From the NCBI GenBank assembly GCA_002426195.1, contig DIOT01000047.1, positions 310,705 through 374,704 of the forward strand: DNA of 64,000 nt, in the 5' to 3' direction. Below are positions 8,687 to 17,684 of the stretch, in pieces. The first letter of the stretch is position 1. Each line of letters opens with the position of its first letter. This DNA comes from Bacteroidales bacterium UBA5507 (GTDB lineage: Bacteria; Bacteroidota; Bacteroidia; Bacteroidales; Lentimicrobiaceae). A program made the translations under genes and the position numbers. The notes beneath the pieces were generated by a model that did no database searches, was not told the origin of the DNA, and was given only the letters and a program-made list of their open reading frames with translations.

Positions 8687-9028
8687 ATGGAAGACAATAC
8701 AACGTTTTTCGGTGCTTTACTGGAAAAGGCAGAAAGCTACGGTAAGACAACGATTGACCTAATTAAGCTGAAAGCAGTTGATCAACTTTCCAAAATAGCG
8801 TCTAACGCTGTCTACATAACTATAATTGCCATATTTACCTTCTTTTTCTTAATGGTACTTAATATGGCTCTGGCATTTTGGATCGGTGATTTATTAGGCA
8901 AAATATATATTGGCTTCTTTGTTGTTTCAGCCTTCTATGTTCTTTTGATAATTCTTCTGATTATTTTTAAGAAGCAAATTATTAAAACTCCATTATCCAA
9001 TAAGATTATCTCCAAATTCTTGAAATAA
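8687..9028 (+). CDS. Phage-holin-superfamily-like membrane protein (DUF1469 type)
   Basis: In this 113-residue protein an amphipathic N-terminus (about 1-35) leads to two long transmembrane helices at about 42-68 and 75-98, then a basic tail. This is the layout of the Phage_holin_3_6/DUF1469 family. Although the name refers to holins, chromosomal members beside YtxH and CsbD genes are usually treated as envelope-stress proteins, and nothing phage-like is nearby. Lysis activity is not implied. Confidence 0.75.
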   Translation: MEDNTTFFGALLEKAESYGKTTIDLIKLKAVDQLSKIASNAVYITIIAIFTFFFLMVLNMALAFWIGDLLGKIYIGFFVVSAFYVLLIILLIIFKKQIIKTPLSNKIISKFLK

Positions 9029-9039
9029 TCCAGGTAAAT

Positions 9040-9495
9040 ATGACTAAAGTCGATCCAAATTCAGAGCTGCAGGAAGCGATCCTTGTTCTTGAAAGCAAAC
9101 AAAAAGAAGAATTAAAACAGTTAAAAAAGGAATTTGAAGATGTAACTGAAAGAATGAGACCACAAAACATAGTTAAGTCAGGAATTAGCCAGCTACGCTA
9201 TTCACCTAAAATCAGGAGCACTCTAATTACAGCCGGAGCTGGATTATTGACATTCTTTTTAATCAGAAAAATATCTTCAGGTAAAAAGAGACGGATCAAC
9301 TCTACAAAGCATACTTTTAGCAATCCCGGTGCCCATCAAGTTAAGAAAGCCGCGGGTTCTTTAGTGAAATACATTATTGCTGCACTCATTTCACAAAATT
9401 CCGACAAAATCAGGGATGTAGCTGTTGGATTAATCAACAGAATAAAAGTAACTTCGAAAACCAAATCAACAACAAGCAGTCAACACGTATCCTAA
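9040..9495 (+). CDS. Hypothetical membrane-associated protein
   Basis: This 151-residue protein lies 11 bp after the holin-like gene and most likely shares its transcript. An N-terminal coiled-coil-like stretch (ILVLESKQKEELKQLKKEF) comes first. A hydrophobic segment follows at about 67-84 (TLITAGAGLLTFFLIRKI), then a basic linker, a second hydrophobic stretch near 110-122 and a Ser/Thr/Lys-rich tail. No family is recognised with confidence. Context suggests an envelope-stress partner of the two preceding small proteins. Confidence 0.7.
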   Translation: MTKVDPNSELQEAILVLESKQKEELKQLKKEFEDVTERMRPQNIVKSGISQLRYSPKIRSTLITAGAGLLTFFLIRKISSGKKRRINSTKHTFSNPGAHQVKKAAGSLVKYIIAALISQNSDKIRDVAVGLINRIKVTSKTKSTTSSQHVS

Positions 9496-9500
9496 AAACA

Positions 9501-10457
9501 CTACCGCTTTCTTCTGTTTAATTTAGCAGCTAGCCTACGCTGTTCCTCAAGTTTTTTCCAACAATCGGCCATATCGTCATGTACAGCATGTTGCGAAGGT
9601 TCTACGTTGCCGAACTTCATATCAGAGTAAGCTTTAGTAAATTCTGCTCCAAAAAATACAATCATCGATGTATAAGACACCCAAAGTAATATTAAAATAA
9701 CAAATCCTGCTGCACCATAGCCGGATCCTGGATTTGCCTGCCCGAAATAAATTCCCAATCCTGATTTCCCTAATGTGAATAGTAATGAGGTCAAAAATGC
9801 CCCTACCCATACAGTTCTCCATCTGATTCTAGCATCCGGCATAAACCTAAACATCATAGCAAAAAGTAAAGTAATGACTGACAGTGAGAAAATGAAATTT
9901 AAAATGTGAAAAACAAACATTATGACTTCTGGCCAGTTACGTTGAATATAGCCTGCGAAAGCTGAAAGAACTGTAGTAACAACAAGAGATATAAGCAAAA
10001 GGAATGCTATGGTAATTATTAATCCCAGTGAAAATAGTCGGGCTTTTACTATTTGCCACATTCCTGACTTTGAGGCATCAGGTTTAACACCCCATATAAA
10101 ATTAAGTGATTTTTGAAACTGAATAAATACTCCTGTTGCCCCCATTAAAATAGTGGTAACACCAATTATTGTTGCAATTAAGGACTGATTCTCATCATAA
10201 GCTTTGTCAATAACCAGTTGTATTTGCCGGGCAGTATCCTCAGTCATTGCGGTAGCAATTTGATCATTCAAATATGCTGAGACCTGGCCTTGTCCAAAAA
10301 AATATCCTGCCAGTGTAATTATCACCACCAACAATCCTGGTAGAGAAAAAATTGCATAATAGGCAATTATTGCACTCTCTCTGAATGGATCCTTAGCGTT
10401 CCATTCCTTGAAAGCTGTCTTGATTAGGTTCCAAAAATTCTGAATTCGATTTCTCAT
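9501..10457 (-). CDS. YihY/virulence factor BrkB family membrane protein
   Basis: The product has 318 residues with about six transmembrane segments. The family opening is present: WNAKDPFRESAIIAYYAIFS, followed by GLLVVIITLAGYFFGQGQ. Also present are FRFMPDARIRWRTVW and the GSGYGAAGF loop before the last helices. Members are predicted inner-membrane transporters or efflux proteins. A claim that the family is an RNase BN was withdrawn, so that name should not be used. It converges on the preceding operon with a 5-bp gap and no visible terminator. Confidence 0.9.
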   Translation of the reverse strand: MRNRIQNFWNLIKTAFKEWNAKDPFRESAIIAYYAIFSLPGLLVVIITLAGYFFGQGQVSAYLNDQIATAMTEDTARQIQLVIDKAYDENQSLIATIIGVTTILMGATGVFIQFQKSLNFIWGVKPDASKSGMWQIVKARLFSLGLIITIAFLLLISLVVTTVLSAFAGYIQRNWPEVIMFVFHILNFIFSLSVITLLFAMMFRFMPDARIRWRTVWVGAFLTSLLFTLGKSGLGIYFGQANPGSGYGAAGFVILILLWVSYTSMIVFFGAEFTKAYSDMKFGNVEPSQHAVHDDMADCWKKLEEQRRLAAKLNRRKR

Positions 10458-10876
10458 ACTGATTCATTTAGTTGGTTATAATCGGAGATATCTTACTACT
10501 CATGTATCTGTATGTGCTACAATATTTCTTCCCGGTTCAACTATATGCTCACAACAAGTGAAAATTTATTTCGTTTTTAACTAACTTAAGCATGACTATT
10601 AAATTCTGATAACTGCTAGTACTAATCGGATCTCACTTATTTTTCTACTTTTGTTCTTTCCAGAAGACATCTTTAATAACAAGCATATTAAATATAGAGT
10701 AGCTGCATTGGTTGACCATTATAGAACCGCTTCATTTATTTACATGATTTCAATACTTATTACTCAAGAGGGCCGTTAGAATGCAATCAATATTTTGCAT
10801 CCAAGCTTAAAAGTGCAATTAACAATATCCAATTTCTGATGTTGTACGGGAGTATTTTGCCCAATGAATTTTCCTT
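10458..10876. other. 419-bp intergenic region between divergent genes
   Basis: No coding frame worth reporting is visible; the longest ATG frame in the distal part is about 11 codons. It must contain promoters for the minus-strand BrkB gene and the plus-strand kinase gene. TACTTTTG at 10646-10653 matches the -7 consensus on the plus strand and would imply a leader of about 220 nt before the kinase. No strong hairpin or repeat was seen. Confidence 0.5.
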
Positions 10877-12481
10877 ATGAGCCAGAAGACCGATTCGCGA
10901 ATAAAACAACAAACTAAGGACCTGAAAGATCATATTTTCGATCAAGCCGAAATCAATACAGACATAGGGACTTTTTATTGGAATTTGCACACCCAGGAAT
11001 TATCCTATTCAGACAATTTTTACCGCATACTTGGATGTGAACCAGGAGAATTTGAACCCAATATAGATTATTTTAATAAACGCTTTTTACATCCTGAAGA
11101 TCGCGAAAAAATAGAAATGGCAAGATCGAGGGTTCAGCAAACAGGAGAAGCAGATTCATGGGAATACAGAATAATTACCAAATCAGGTCATATCAAGTAC
11201 ATAAAAGCACATAGTAAACTTATCAATGTAAATGGAGAGAGTATCCTGGTAGGTAATCTTCAGAATATAACAAGCGATATTATTAAAGTACGGCAGCTAA
11301 AAAAGCGACAAGAAGAATTGCGATTAAAAAATATTGAACTCAAAACATCATTAAAGGTAATACACAATGCTGAAATAAGCGCAGGGCTAGGACATTGGCA
11401 CATTAATCTGGAGACTAATAGTTTTTATGTTTCAGAAAATCTCAAGAAAATAAGTGGATTAGTTATAGATGAAAGAACTACATTAGAAAGTGTATTGAAT
11501 ATGGTACATCCTGATGACCGGCAAAACCTTGTTGAAACCAGCATGAAAGATTTCGAGCTAAATCGTACAAGTATTAGCGTTTTCAGGATGATTAAACCTG
11601 ATGGCCAAATTAAATACATCAAAGGCACATCAGACAAAATGAGGATAAATAAAGTTAATTATCTGGTTGGAATCTTTCAGGATATCACCTCTCTTATTGA
11701 CAAAGAAATAATGTTGGAAGAAAAAAATCTTCAACTGGAAAGAAAAAATGAAGAATTGGCCTCATTCAACCACATGGCATCACATGATCTGCAGGAGCCC
11801 CTCAGGAAGATCCAGATTATCTCAAAGATGATAATTGAAAATGAAAAGGAGTTATCAGAAATCTCAATAGGATATTTTAAAAGAATGATCCAGTCGGCTA
11901 ACAGAATGCAAACTCTTATAAATGACTTGCTTAATTATTCAAGAGCAAATGATTTACTTGCAATTAAAGAAAGGACTGATCTTAATGTAATATTAAAGGC
12001 AGCTATTCAAAATATGCAGGATGAGATTAATACTTCAAAAGCAATAATACATTTTGACCCCTTGCCTGTTCTAACAGTTATCCCATCACAAATAGAGCAA
12101 CTTTTTGTTAATCTACTAGATAATGCATTAAAATATACCCGTAAAGAAGTTAAACCAATTATTAATATAACAACTAAAATTGTTCCAGGGGAATCAGTAA
12201 CGGGCTATGGAATAAAAGAGATTTCACATTACTATTGCATAAATTTCACTGACAATGGTATTGGTTTTGACCAAAAATATGCGCATAAAATTTTTGATAT
12301 TTTTCAGAGATTACATGGTAAAAATGAGTTCTCAGGTACAGGCATTGGGCTTACAATATGTAAAAAAGTAATTCAAAATCATAATGGATATATTACTGCG
12401 AGCGGGGAATTGCTTAGAGGAGCCAGTTTTAATATCTTCTTACCAGTTGAAGAAACTTCAGACGTGACATCCATTGAATAA
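10877..12481 (+). CDS. PAS-PAS sensor histidine kinase, cytoplasmic
   Basis: The 534-residue product has two PAS/PAC units (about 30-140 and 165-275). Each has a PAS fold ending in an IKYIKAHSKL or IKYIKGTSDK strand. The HisKA segment ASHDLQEPLRKIQ has His303 as phospho-acceptor, and the ATPase domain shows DNALKYTR, FTDNGIGFDQ and GTGIGLTICKK. No transmembrane helix is apparent, unlike the related kinase at 4637-6013. There is no adjacent receiver, so it is an orphan or cross-talks with the receiver at 4180-4626. Signal unknown. Confidence 0.92.
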   Translation: MSQKTDSRIKQQTKDLKDHIFDQAEINTDIGTFYWNLHTQELSYSDNFYRILGCEPGEFEPNIDYFNKRFLHPEDREKIEMARSRVQQTGEADSWEYRIITKSGHIKYIKAHSKLINVNGESILVGNLQNITSDIIKVRQLKKRQEELRLKNIELKTSLKVIHNAEISAGLGHWHINLETNSFYVSENLKKISGLVIDERTTLESVLNMVHPDDRQNLVETSMKDFELNRTSISVFRMIKPDGQIKYIKGTSDKMRINKVNYLVGIFQDITSLIDKEIMLEEKNLQLERKNEELASFNHMASHDLQEPLRKIQIISKMIIENEKELSEISIGYFKRMIQSANRMQTLINDLLNYSRANDLLAIKERTDLNVILKAAIQNMQDEINTSKAIIHFDPLPVLTVIPSQIEQLFVNLLDNALKYTRKEVKPIINITTKIVPGESVTGYGIKEISHYYCINFTDNGIGFDQKYAHKIFDIFQRLHGKNEFSGTGIGLTICKKVIQNHNGYITASGELLRGASFNIFLPVEETSDVTSIE

Positions 12482-12530
12482 GATGTAAGAATTTCTTAAA
12501 TGCATATAAAGTATAATTATGCCGTAGTAC

Positions 12531-12538
12531 TACATTTG
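12531..12538 (+). promoter_or_regulatory. Candidate -7 box for the CsbD gene
   Basis: TACATTTG is a full match to TAnnTTTG and lies 43 bp before the CsbD start. No TTTG is seen at the -33 position. Confidence 0.45.
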
Positions 12539-12581
12539 CATATAACTAATTATATATCAATACTCTACAGAAAGGAAACTA

Positions 12582-12767
12582 ATGAATAAGCTAGAACTAA
12601 GAGGAAATTGGAATGAACTAAAGGGGAAACTCAAACAGCGATATGCTGAATTAACCGATGACGACCTTGCTTATGAAGAAGGAAGAGAAGATGAACTGCT
12701 TGGTCGACTTCAACAAAAGCTTGGGAAAACCGAGGATGAAATCAGGAATACCCTTAAAGGTCTATAG
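12582..12767 (+). CDS. CsbD family general stress protein
   Basis: The complete protein has 61 residues. It opens with the CsbD pattern GNWNELKGKLKQRYAELTDDDL and continues with EGREDELLGRLQQKLGKT. The family is small, charged and four-helical, and is induced by general stress in Bacillus and others; its activity is unknown. It has its own -7-like box and a hairpin terminator 27 bp downstream, so it is likely monocistronic. Confidence 0.94.
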   Translation: MNKLELRGNWNELKGKLKQRYAELTDDDLAYEEGREDELLGRLQQKLGKTEDEIRNTLKGL

Positions 12768-12793
12768 GTAGATCATCCATTTAATAATGTTTT

Positions 12794-12820
12794 AAAAGCC
12801 TCAAATAAGAGGCTTTTTTT
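12794..12820 (+). terminator. Intrinsic terminator after CsbD gene
   Basis: A 9-bp perfect stem (12794-12802 with 12809-12817) closes on a 6-nt loop and runs into seven T residues. Confidence 0.85.
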
Positions 12821-12851
12821 ATACAAATTAACAAAGTCCAGGGAAAATCAA

Positions 12852-12859
12852 TACATTTG
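12852..12859 (+). promoter_or_regulatory. Candidate -7 promoter box for tRNA-Ser
   Basis: TACATTTG is a full consensus match ending 12 bp before the tRNA 5' end, which fits a short tRNA leader. Confidence 0.55.
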
Positions 12860-12871
12860 CATTTCTTTTTC

Positions 12872-12958
12872 GGAGAGATGCCAGAGTGGTCGATTGGGGC
12901 GGTCTCGAAAACCGTTGTACCCTCGCGGGTACCAAGGGTTCGAATCCCTTTCTCTCCG
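12872..12958 (+). tRNA. tRNA-Ser (anticodon CGA)
   Basis: The 87-nt sequence folds as a class II tRNA. The acceptor arm GGAGAGA pairs with TCTCTCC. The anticodon loop CTCGAAA is closed by GCGGT/ACCGT, so the anticodon is CGA, reading UCG. A long variable arm has the stem TACCC...GGGTA, and the T loop is GGTTCGAATCC. The discriminator base is G, as in serine tRNAs. The 3' CCA is not encoded (G is followed by CAT), so it would be added post-transcriptionally. Confidence 0.96.
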
Positions 12959-13010
12959 CATTTAATTATATTTTGTAAGTTATTCACTATGTGAGTCTTG
13001 ACTTACTTTA

Positions 13011-13048
13011 AAAGAGCCTGAGTCAATTCTGACACAGGCTCTTTTTTT
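13011..13048 (+). terminator. Intrinsic terminator after tRNA-Ser
   Basis: A 10-bp outer stem (AAAGAGCCTG with CAGGCTCTTT) is extended by an inner 4-bp helix around an ATTC loop, and seven T residues follow. Confidence 0.85.
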
Positions 13049-13108
13049 CAGAACCTTACTCTAATAGCTTGTTTAGAATCATTATAAAGTTCATTTAAAT
13101 ATAATCAT

Positions 13109-13138
13109 TTTGTTGACAAGTGTGTTTAGATACCTTAC
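13109..13138 (+). promoter_or_regulatory. Candidate promoter of the act-cox operon
   Basis: TTTG at 13109-13112 and TACCTTAC at 13131-13138 are separated by 18 bp, close to the Bacteroidota -33/-7 arrangement, although the -7 box has two mismatches. A TTGACA overlaps at 13113-13118. It lies about 65 bp before actA and after the tRNA terminator, the expected place for the operon promoter. Confidence 0.4.
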
Positions 13139-13203
13139 ATTAGCAAAACGAATAAGGCAATTCTTCATTTTTTTTCTCAGATTTCACTTAACAATAGCAT
13201 CTT

Positions 13204-14649
13204 ATGACGCTTATGAAAATTAATTGCCGGAAGAAAATAGTGTTTAGTTACATGTTCACATTAATTTCTTTCCTGACTTTAAATCCCATTGTTGGATTCT
13301 CACAAAACGGTGCTGATCTTTTTGAAAAACATTGCAGAGTCTGTCACCATATCGGTGAAGGGAAACTCGTAGGTCCGGATTTGCTCGGAATAGAGGAAAG
13401 ACGTGAGCGAAAATGGATTGCAAGTTTCATCGAGAATTCCCAGAAGATGATTCAGGATGGTGATCCAATTGCAGTTCAGGTATACGAGGAGAACAATAAA
13501 GCAGTCATGCCATCTTTCACACAACTTTCAAGCAATGAAATTAGTAGCATAATTGATTATATTAAAAACTGGAAACCGGCTGAAGAAGAAGTATTCACTG
13601 TAGATATCAATAAAAAGACTGGATTTAAACATGATGAGATCTTAAGAGGGGAGCGTTTATTCTACGGTCTTATTCGCTTGGAAGATAATTCCATTGTGAA
13701 CTGCACTGACTGTCATAACACCGAGACAAGTGACTCACTCAATTGGAATCCTTCGGCAATCGATCTTGCCAAGTCATTCATTGATATAAACGGAATGAAA
13801 ATATATGAGTCGATGACTCAACCTTCTTCTGATCTCATGGAGAAATCGCATAACTTCAAGATGAATGAACAAGAGATCTATTATATTTCAGCATATCTTT
13901 CCGAATTATCTAATAATCAACTTGAAGATCACAAAATATTTCCCATTAAACTTATGCTCTTCATTCTTTTTGCAGTGCTTATGACCTTAGCACTTATAGA
14001 TCTACTGTTTACCCGAATAATCAAATATAAGATAATACATGGGCTGGTTCTAATAATTGGAATAAGTGTACATGCATGGCTTGCTTACCAGGAAGCAACT
14101 AATCTTAGCAGAACTCAAGGTTATGCGCCAGATCAGCCTATTAAATTCTCTCATGCTATACATGCCGGAGAGAACAAGATTGATTGCAGATATTGTCATC
14201 ACACAGCGGATTACAGCAAGTCTTCATATATACCATCTTCTAATGTTTGTATGAATTGTCACAATGTAGTTAAAACTGGTAAAAACTCTGGAAATTTCGA
14301 AATCAATAAAATTACCCGTGCCATTGACAATGGCACTCCCATTCAATGGGTAAGAGTGCATAATCTACCTGATTACACATACTTTAGCCATGCCCAGCAC
14401 GTAAATGTTGGCAAACTTGATTGCCAGGTGTGCCATGGTAATGTCGAGAGCATGCACATTGTTGAACAGGTAAACGATTTATCAATGGGATGGTGTATTA
14501 ATTGCCACAGAGATACAGAGGTTCAATTTGAAGCGAATAAATATTATTCCATTTTTAAGGATATGGAAAGTATTGATAAATCGGGTCGCCATATTCCAAT
14601 CCATGTGGATGATGTTGGTGGAATTGATTGCATGAAATGCCATTACTAA
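13204..14649 (+). CDS. actA: Alternative complex III subunit ActA with seven heme-c sites
   Basis: This 481-residue multiheme cytochrome c has a signal peptide (about 1-34). CXXCH motifs start at residues 44 (CRVCH), 167 (CTDCH), 328 (CRYCH), 349 (CMNCH), 407 (CQVCH), 431 (CINCH) and 476 (CMKCH). Two hydrophobic helices at about 245-268 and 278-297 separate the first two from the last five. The C-terminal five-heme part is the standard ActA domain, with HAIHAGENKIDCRYCHH. The N-terminal part looks like one class I cytochrome c (distal Met in MPSF) plus a second heme segment. ActA passes electrons from the ActB clusters to ActE or an external carrier. An alternative start exists at 13213. Confidence 0.93.
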   Translation: MTLMKINCRKKIVFSYMFTLISFLTLNPIVGFSQNGADLFEKHCRVCHHIGEGKLVGPDLLGIEERRERKWIASFIENSQKMIQDGDPIAVQVYEENNKAVMPSFTQLSSNEISSIIDYIKNWKPAEEEVFTVDINKKTGFKHDEILRGERLFYGLIRLEDNSIVNCTDCHNTETSDSLNWNPSAIDLAKSFIDINGMKIYESMTQPSSDLMEKSHNFKMNEQEIYYISAYLSELSNNQLEDHKIFPIKLMLFILFAVLMTLALIDLLFTRIIKYKIIHGLVLIIGISVHAWLAYQEATNLSRTQGYAPDQPIKFSHAIHAGENKIDCRYCHHTADYSKSSYIPSSNVCMNCHNVVKTGKNSGNFEINKITRAIDNGTPIQWVRVHNLPDYTYFSHAQHVNVGKLDCQVCHGNVESMHIVEQVNDLSMGWCINCHRDTEVQFEANKYYSIFKDMESIDKSGRHIPIHVDDVGGIDCMKCHY

Positions 14650-14685
14650 TCTTAAATTAATCACTTTACTAATAAAGAGAACCAG

Positions 14686-17637
14686 ATGGAAAAAAAATAC
14701 TATAGTAGTATTGAATCTCTAACCGGAAAAACTGATACTTCTACAAGTACTGATAATATAGAAAAATCTTTTCTTGATTTATTAAGAGAAGAAGTTGCAA
14801 CAAAATCAACATCCCGAAGGAACTTTCTTAAGCTCTGTGGTTTCACATTAGCAGGTGCTGCCTTAGCTTCGAGTTGTGAAAACCCTGTAAAATATGCTAT
14901 ACCATATCTCAACAAACCAGAAGAAGTAACTCCAGGGGCTTCTCTTCACTATGCAACAAGTTATTATGACGGTTTTGAATATAATAGTATAATTGTTAAG
15001 GTAAGGGATGGCCGCCCGATAAAGATTGAAGGGAATCCCCATTCACCAATAAGCAGAGGCAGAACAACCCAGCGTGTACAAGCTTCCCTGTTGAGTTTGT
15101 ATGATGGCACAGGAAGATTGAAGGAACCTTTAAAAGATGGGAAACCCATTACATGGAATGATGCTGATTCCGACATTATTCAAAGATTAAATGACATATC
15201 AAACACTGGACAGCAAACCATTATACTTAGTTCGGGCATTATTAGTCCTTCATCAAAGGCCCTTATAAATCAATTTCTTTCAAAATTTCCCGGCAGGCAC
15301 ATCACTTATGAACCCTTATCAGTAACTGGACATCTTTTAGCAAACAAAGTAAACTTTGGTATAACCGGAATTCCAGATTACTTATTTGACAAAGCAGATT
15401 TAGTTGTCTCTTTTTCAGCAGACTTTTTAGGAACATGGTTACAACCTCTGGAATTTGCATTCCGTTATGGGCAGTCAAGAGATCTTCAAAATGGAAAACA
15501 AAAGCTCAACAAACACTACCATTTTGAAACCGGTTATACAATTACAGGAAGCAAAGCAGACGAGCGTTTCACTATGAAACCCAGTGAAGAACTCGGCCTT
15601 ATCCTTCAATTATACGATGAAATTGCACACTTAGCAGGGCAAAAAAAACAACCCACCAAGTCAACTCTACCAATAATAAAGAAAATTGCCACTGAGCTAT
15701 GGAAAGCAAAGGGCAAATCCATTGTACTCTCAGACAACAACGATCCAAGTGTTCAGTTAATTATTAACTCAATTAATAATACTCTTGGGAACTATGGACA
15801 GACGCTAGATCTTGACAGGCTGATACTAACTAGAGTGTCATACGATAATGACATGGAAATGATGGTTAAGGAGATGAATGATGGCAAGATAGGTGGCCTG
15901 ATACTTTGGAACTGCAACCCCGTTTACGATTACCAAGATTCTGAGGGGTTTATTAAAGGATTATCAAATCTTAAATTAACTGCATCATTAAATAGCACTG
16001 AAAACGACACTAACCAGCATTTCAGGTATATATTACCTTCTCCGCATTATCTTGAATCATGGGATGATGCAGAACCGAAAACAGGAATATTCAGTTTGAC
16101 TCAGCCTGCAATCAGAAACATATTTAACACAAGACAAGCTCAGGATTCTCTGCTTGCATGGATGGGACAACAAACAGACTATTTTCAGTTTATAAAAGAT
16201 CACTGGCAAAATAATATTCTAAACAGCTCAACTGATACATGGACAGATGCACTTCAAAAAGGAGTGTTTGAAAAACCGGTATCTACTAGTGGAAATGGCT
16301 ATAGCGAAGGAATATTATACGACGCATTGACAAGTATTAGAAATTCAGTTGACTCAAAAAAGATAAAGCAACTGGAAGTTAAATTGTATGCCTCCATTGC
16401 GCTGGGGAAGGGAAATCACTGCAACAATCCATGGTTACTTGAATTGCCCGATCCTCTTTCAAAAATTTCCTGGGATAATTATGCATCAGTTTCTCCTAAA
16501 ACTGCATCTATAAATGGATATAAGACAGGATCAATTATTAAAATACTTGATTTTTCTATACCAGTATATGTTCAACCCGGTCAGGCTGATGACACTATAA
16601 GTATTGCATTGGGATATGGTCAGAAAAATATTGGGAAGCCCGGATCAAATATAGGTGTTAATGCTTATAGACTCGTTAACAGTCAGATAGATCACAGGAG
16701 CCTGTTCAGGCAAATAGATAAACCAATAATACTTGAAGGAGAATATACCTTAGCAATCTCTCAAAAACATGGAAGCCTTGAGGACAGGCCTATCATCAGA
16801 GAGACTATACTAAAAAAGTATCTGGAAAATCCCGAATCAGGAAACGAACTTCACAGGGAATTTGAAGAAAAGCATGTAACTCTGTATAAAGAAGTAACCT
16901 TCCCCGGTCACCATTGGGGAATGGGTATAGATTTAAATAAGTGTATAGGTTGTAGTACATGCGTTATCGCTTGTCAGGCAGAAAATAATATCCCTGTAGT
17001 TGGAAAAGAAGAAGTACTTCGGTCAAGAATAATGCATTGGATGAGGATTGACAGGTACTTCAAAGGAAGTCCTGATAATCCCGAAGTAGTGTATCAACCG
17101 CTTTTATGTCAGCATTGTGACAATGCACCATGCGAAAACGTTTGTCCTGTTTCAGCAACAAATCATAGCAATGAGGGACTCAATCAAATGGCCTACAACC
17201 GCTGCGTTGGAACTAAATATTGCATAAATAACTGTCCTTATAAAGTAAGAAGATTTAATTGGTTCAGATATGCAACCAATGAGAAATTCGATTACAATAT
17301 GAATTCCGATCTGGGTAGAATGGTGTTAAATCCCGATGTAACTGTCAGAGAAAGAGGAGTTGTTGAGAAATGCACTTTCTGTGTACAAAGAATTCAAGCT
17401 AAAAAACTTGAAGCCAAGATGGAAAACAGGCCATTGGAAGATGGTGAAATACTACCTGCCTGTGTCCAGTCGTGTCCGGCTGATGCATTGATATTTGGTG
17501 ATTTAAACGATCCAGAAAGCAAGGTCTCAAAATTCTACAAAGAGCCACGTAATTACCATCTTCTCGAAGAACTGCACACCTTACCATCAATAGGATATTT
17601 AACGATAGTAAGGAATAAAGAAGAAGATCAAGTATAA
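14686..17637 (+). CDS. actB: Alternative complex III iron-sulfur subunit ActB
   Basis: The 983-residue protein has an N-terminal twin-arginine signal (SRRNFLKLCGFTLAGAALAS, Arg44-Arg45) ending near a Cys64 that could be lipidated. Residues about 70-700 form a molybdopterin-oxidoreductase-like fold. In ActB proteins this fold has lost the cofactor, and I see no cofactor-binding Cys motif. Residues about 740-960 carry the ferredoxin-type clusters: CIGCSTCVIAC from Cys753, CQHCDNAPCENVCP from Cys808, CVGTKYCINNCPYKVRR, CTFCVQRIQ and CVQSCPADAL. It relays electrons from the quinol site in ActC to ActA hemes on the periplasmic face. Confidence 0.96.
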   Translation: MEKKYYSSIESLTGKTDTSTSTDNIEKSFLDLLREEVATKSTSRRNFLKLCGFTLAGAALASSCENPVKYAIPYLNKPEEVTPGASLHYATSYYDGFEYNSIIVKVRDGRPIKIEGNPHSPISRGRTTQRVQASLLSLYDGTGRLKEPLKDGKPITWNDADSDIIQRLNDISNTGQQTIILSSGIISPSSKALINQFLSKFPGRHITYEPLSVTGHLLANKVNFGITGIPDYLFDKADLVVSFSADFLGTWLQPLEFAFRYGQSRDLQNGKQKLNKHYHFETGYTITGSKADERFTMKPSEELGLILQLYDEIAHLAGQKKQPTKSTLPIIKKIATELWKAKGKSIVLSDNNDPSVQLIINSINNTLGNYGQTLDLDRLILTRVSYDNDMEMMVKEMNDGKIGGLILWNCNPVYDYQDSEGFIKGLSNLKLTASLNSTENDTNQHFRYILPSPHYLESWDDAEPKTGIFSLTQPAIRNIFNTRQAQDSLLAWMGQQTDYFQFIKDHWQNNILNSSTDTWTDALQKGVFEKPVSTSGNGYSEGILYDALTSIRNSVDSKKIKQLEVKLYASIALGKGNHCNNPWLLELPDPLSKISWDNYASVSPKTASINGYKTGSIIKILDFSIPVYVQPGQADDTISIALGYGQKNIGKPGSNIGVNAYRLVNSQIDHRSLFRQIDKPIILEGEYTLAISQKHGSLEDRPIIRETILKKYLENPESGNELHREFEEKHVTLYKEVTFPGHHWGMGIDLNKCIGCSTCVIACQAENNIPVVGKEEVLRSRIMHWMRIDRYFKGSPDNPEVVYQPLLCQHCDNAPCENVCPVSATNHSNEGLNQMAYNRCVGTKYCINNCPYKVRRFNWFRYATNEKFDYNMNSDLGRMVLNPDVTVRERGVVEKCTFCVQRIQAKKLEAKMENRPLEDGEILPACVQSCPADALIFGDLNDPESKVSKFYKEPRNYHLLEELHTLPSIGYLTIVRNKEEDQV

Positions 17638-17684
17638 GAAGGATTTAGTAAGCAAATTATTGATAACTTAAAGTTTGCATAAAT

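Noticed and set aside
8687..9028. Holin-like gene as evidence of a prophage
   Set aside because: No integrase, terminase, structural or lysis genes are nearby; the context is YtxH and other stress genes.
12781..12987. 68-codon minus-strand frame with GEKGIRTLGTREGTTVF-like sequence
   Set aside because: It is the antisense of tRNA-Ser plus its flanking terminator region. This type of spurious protein is a known artefact of serine tRNA genes.
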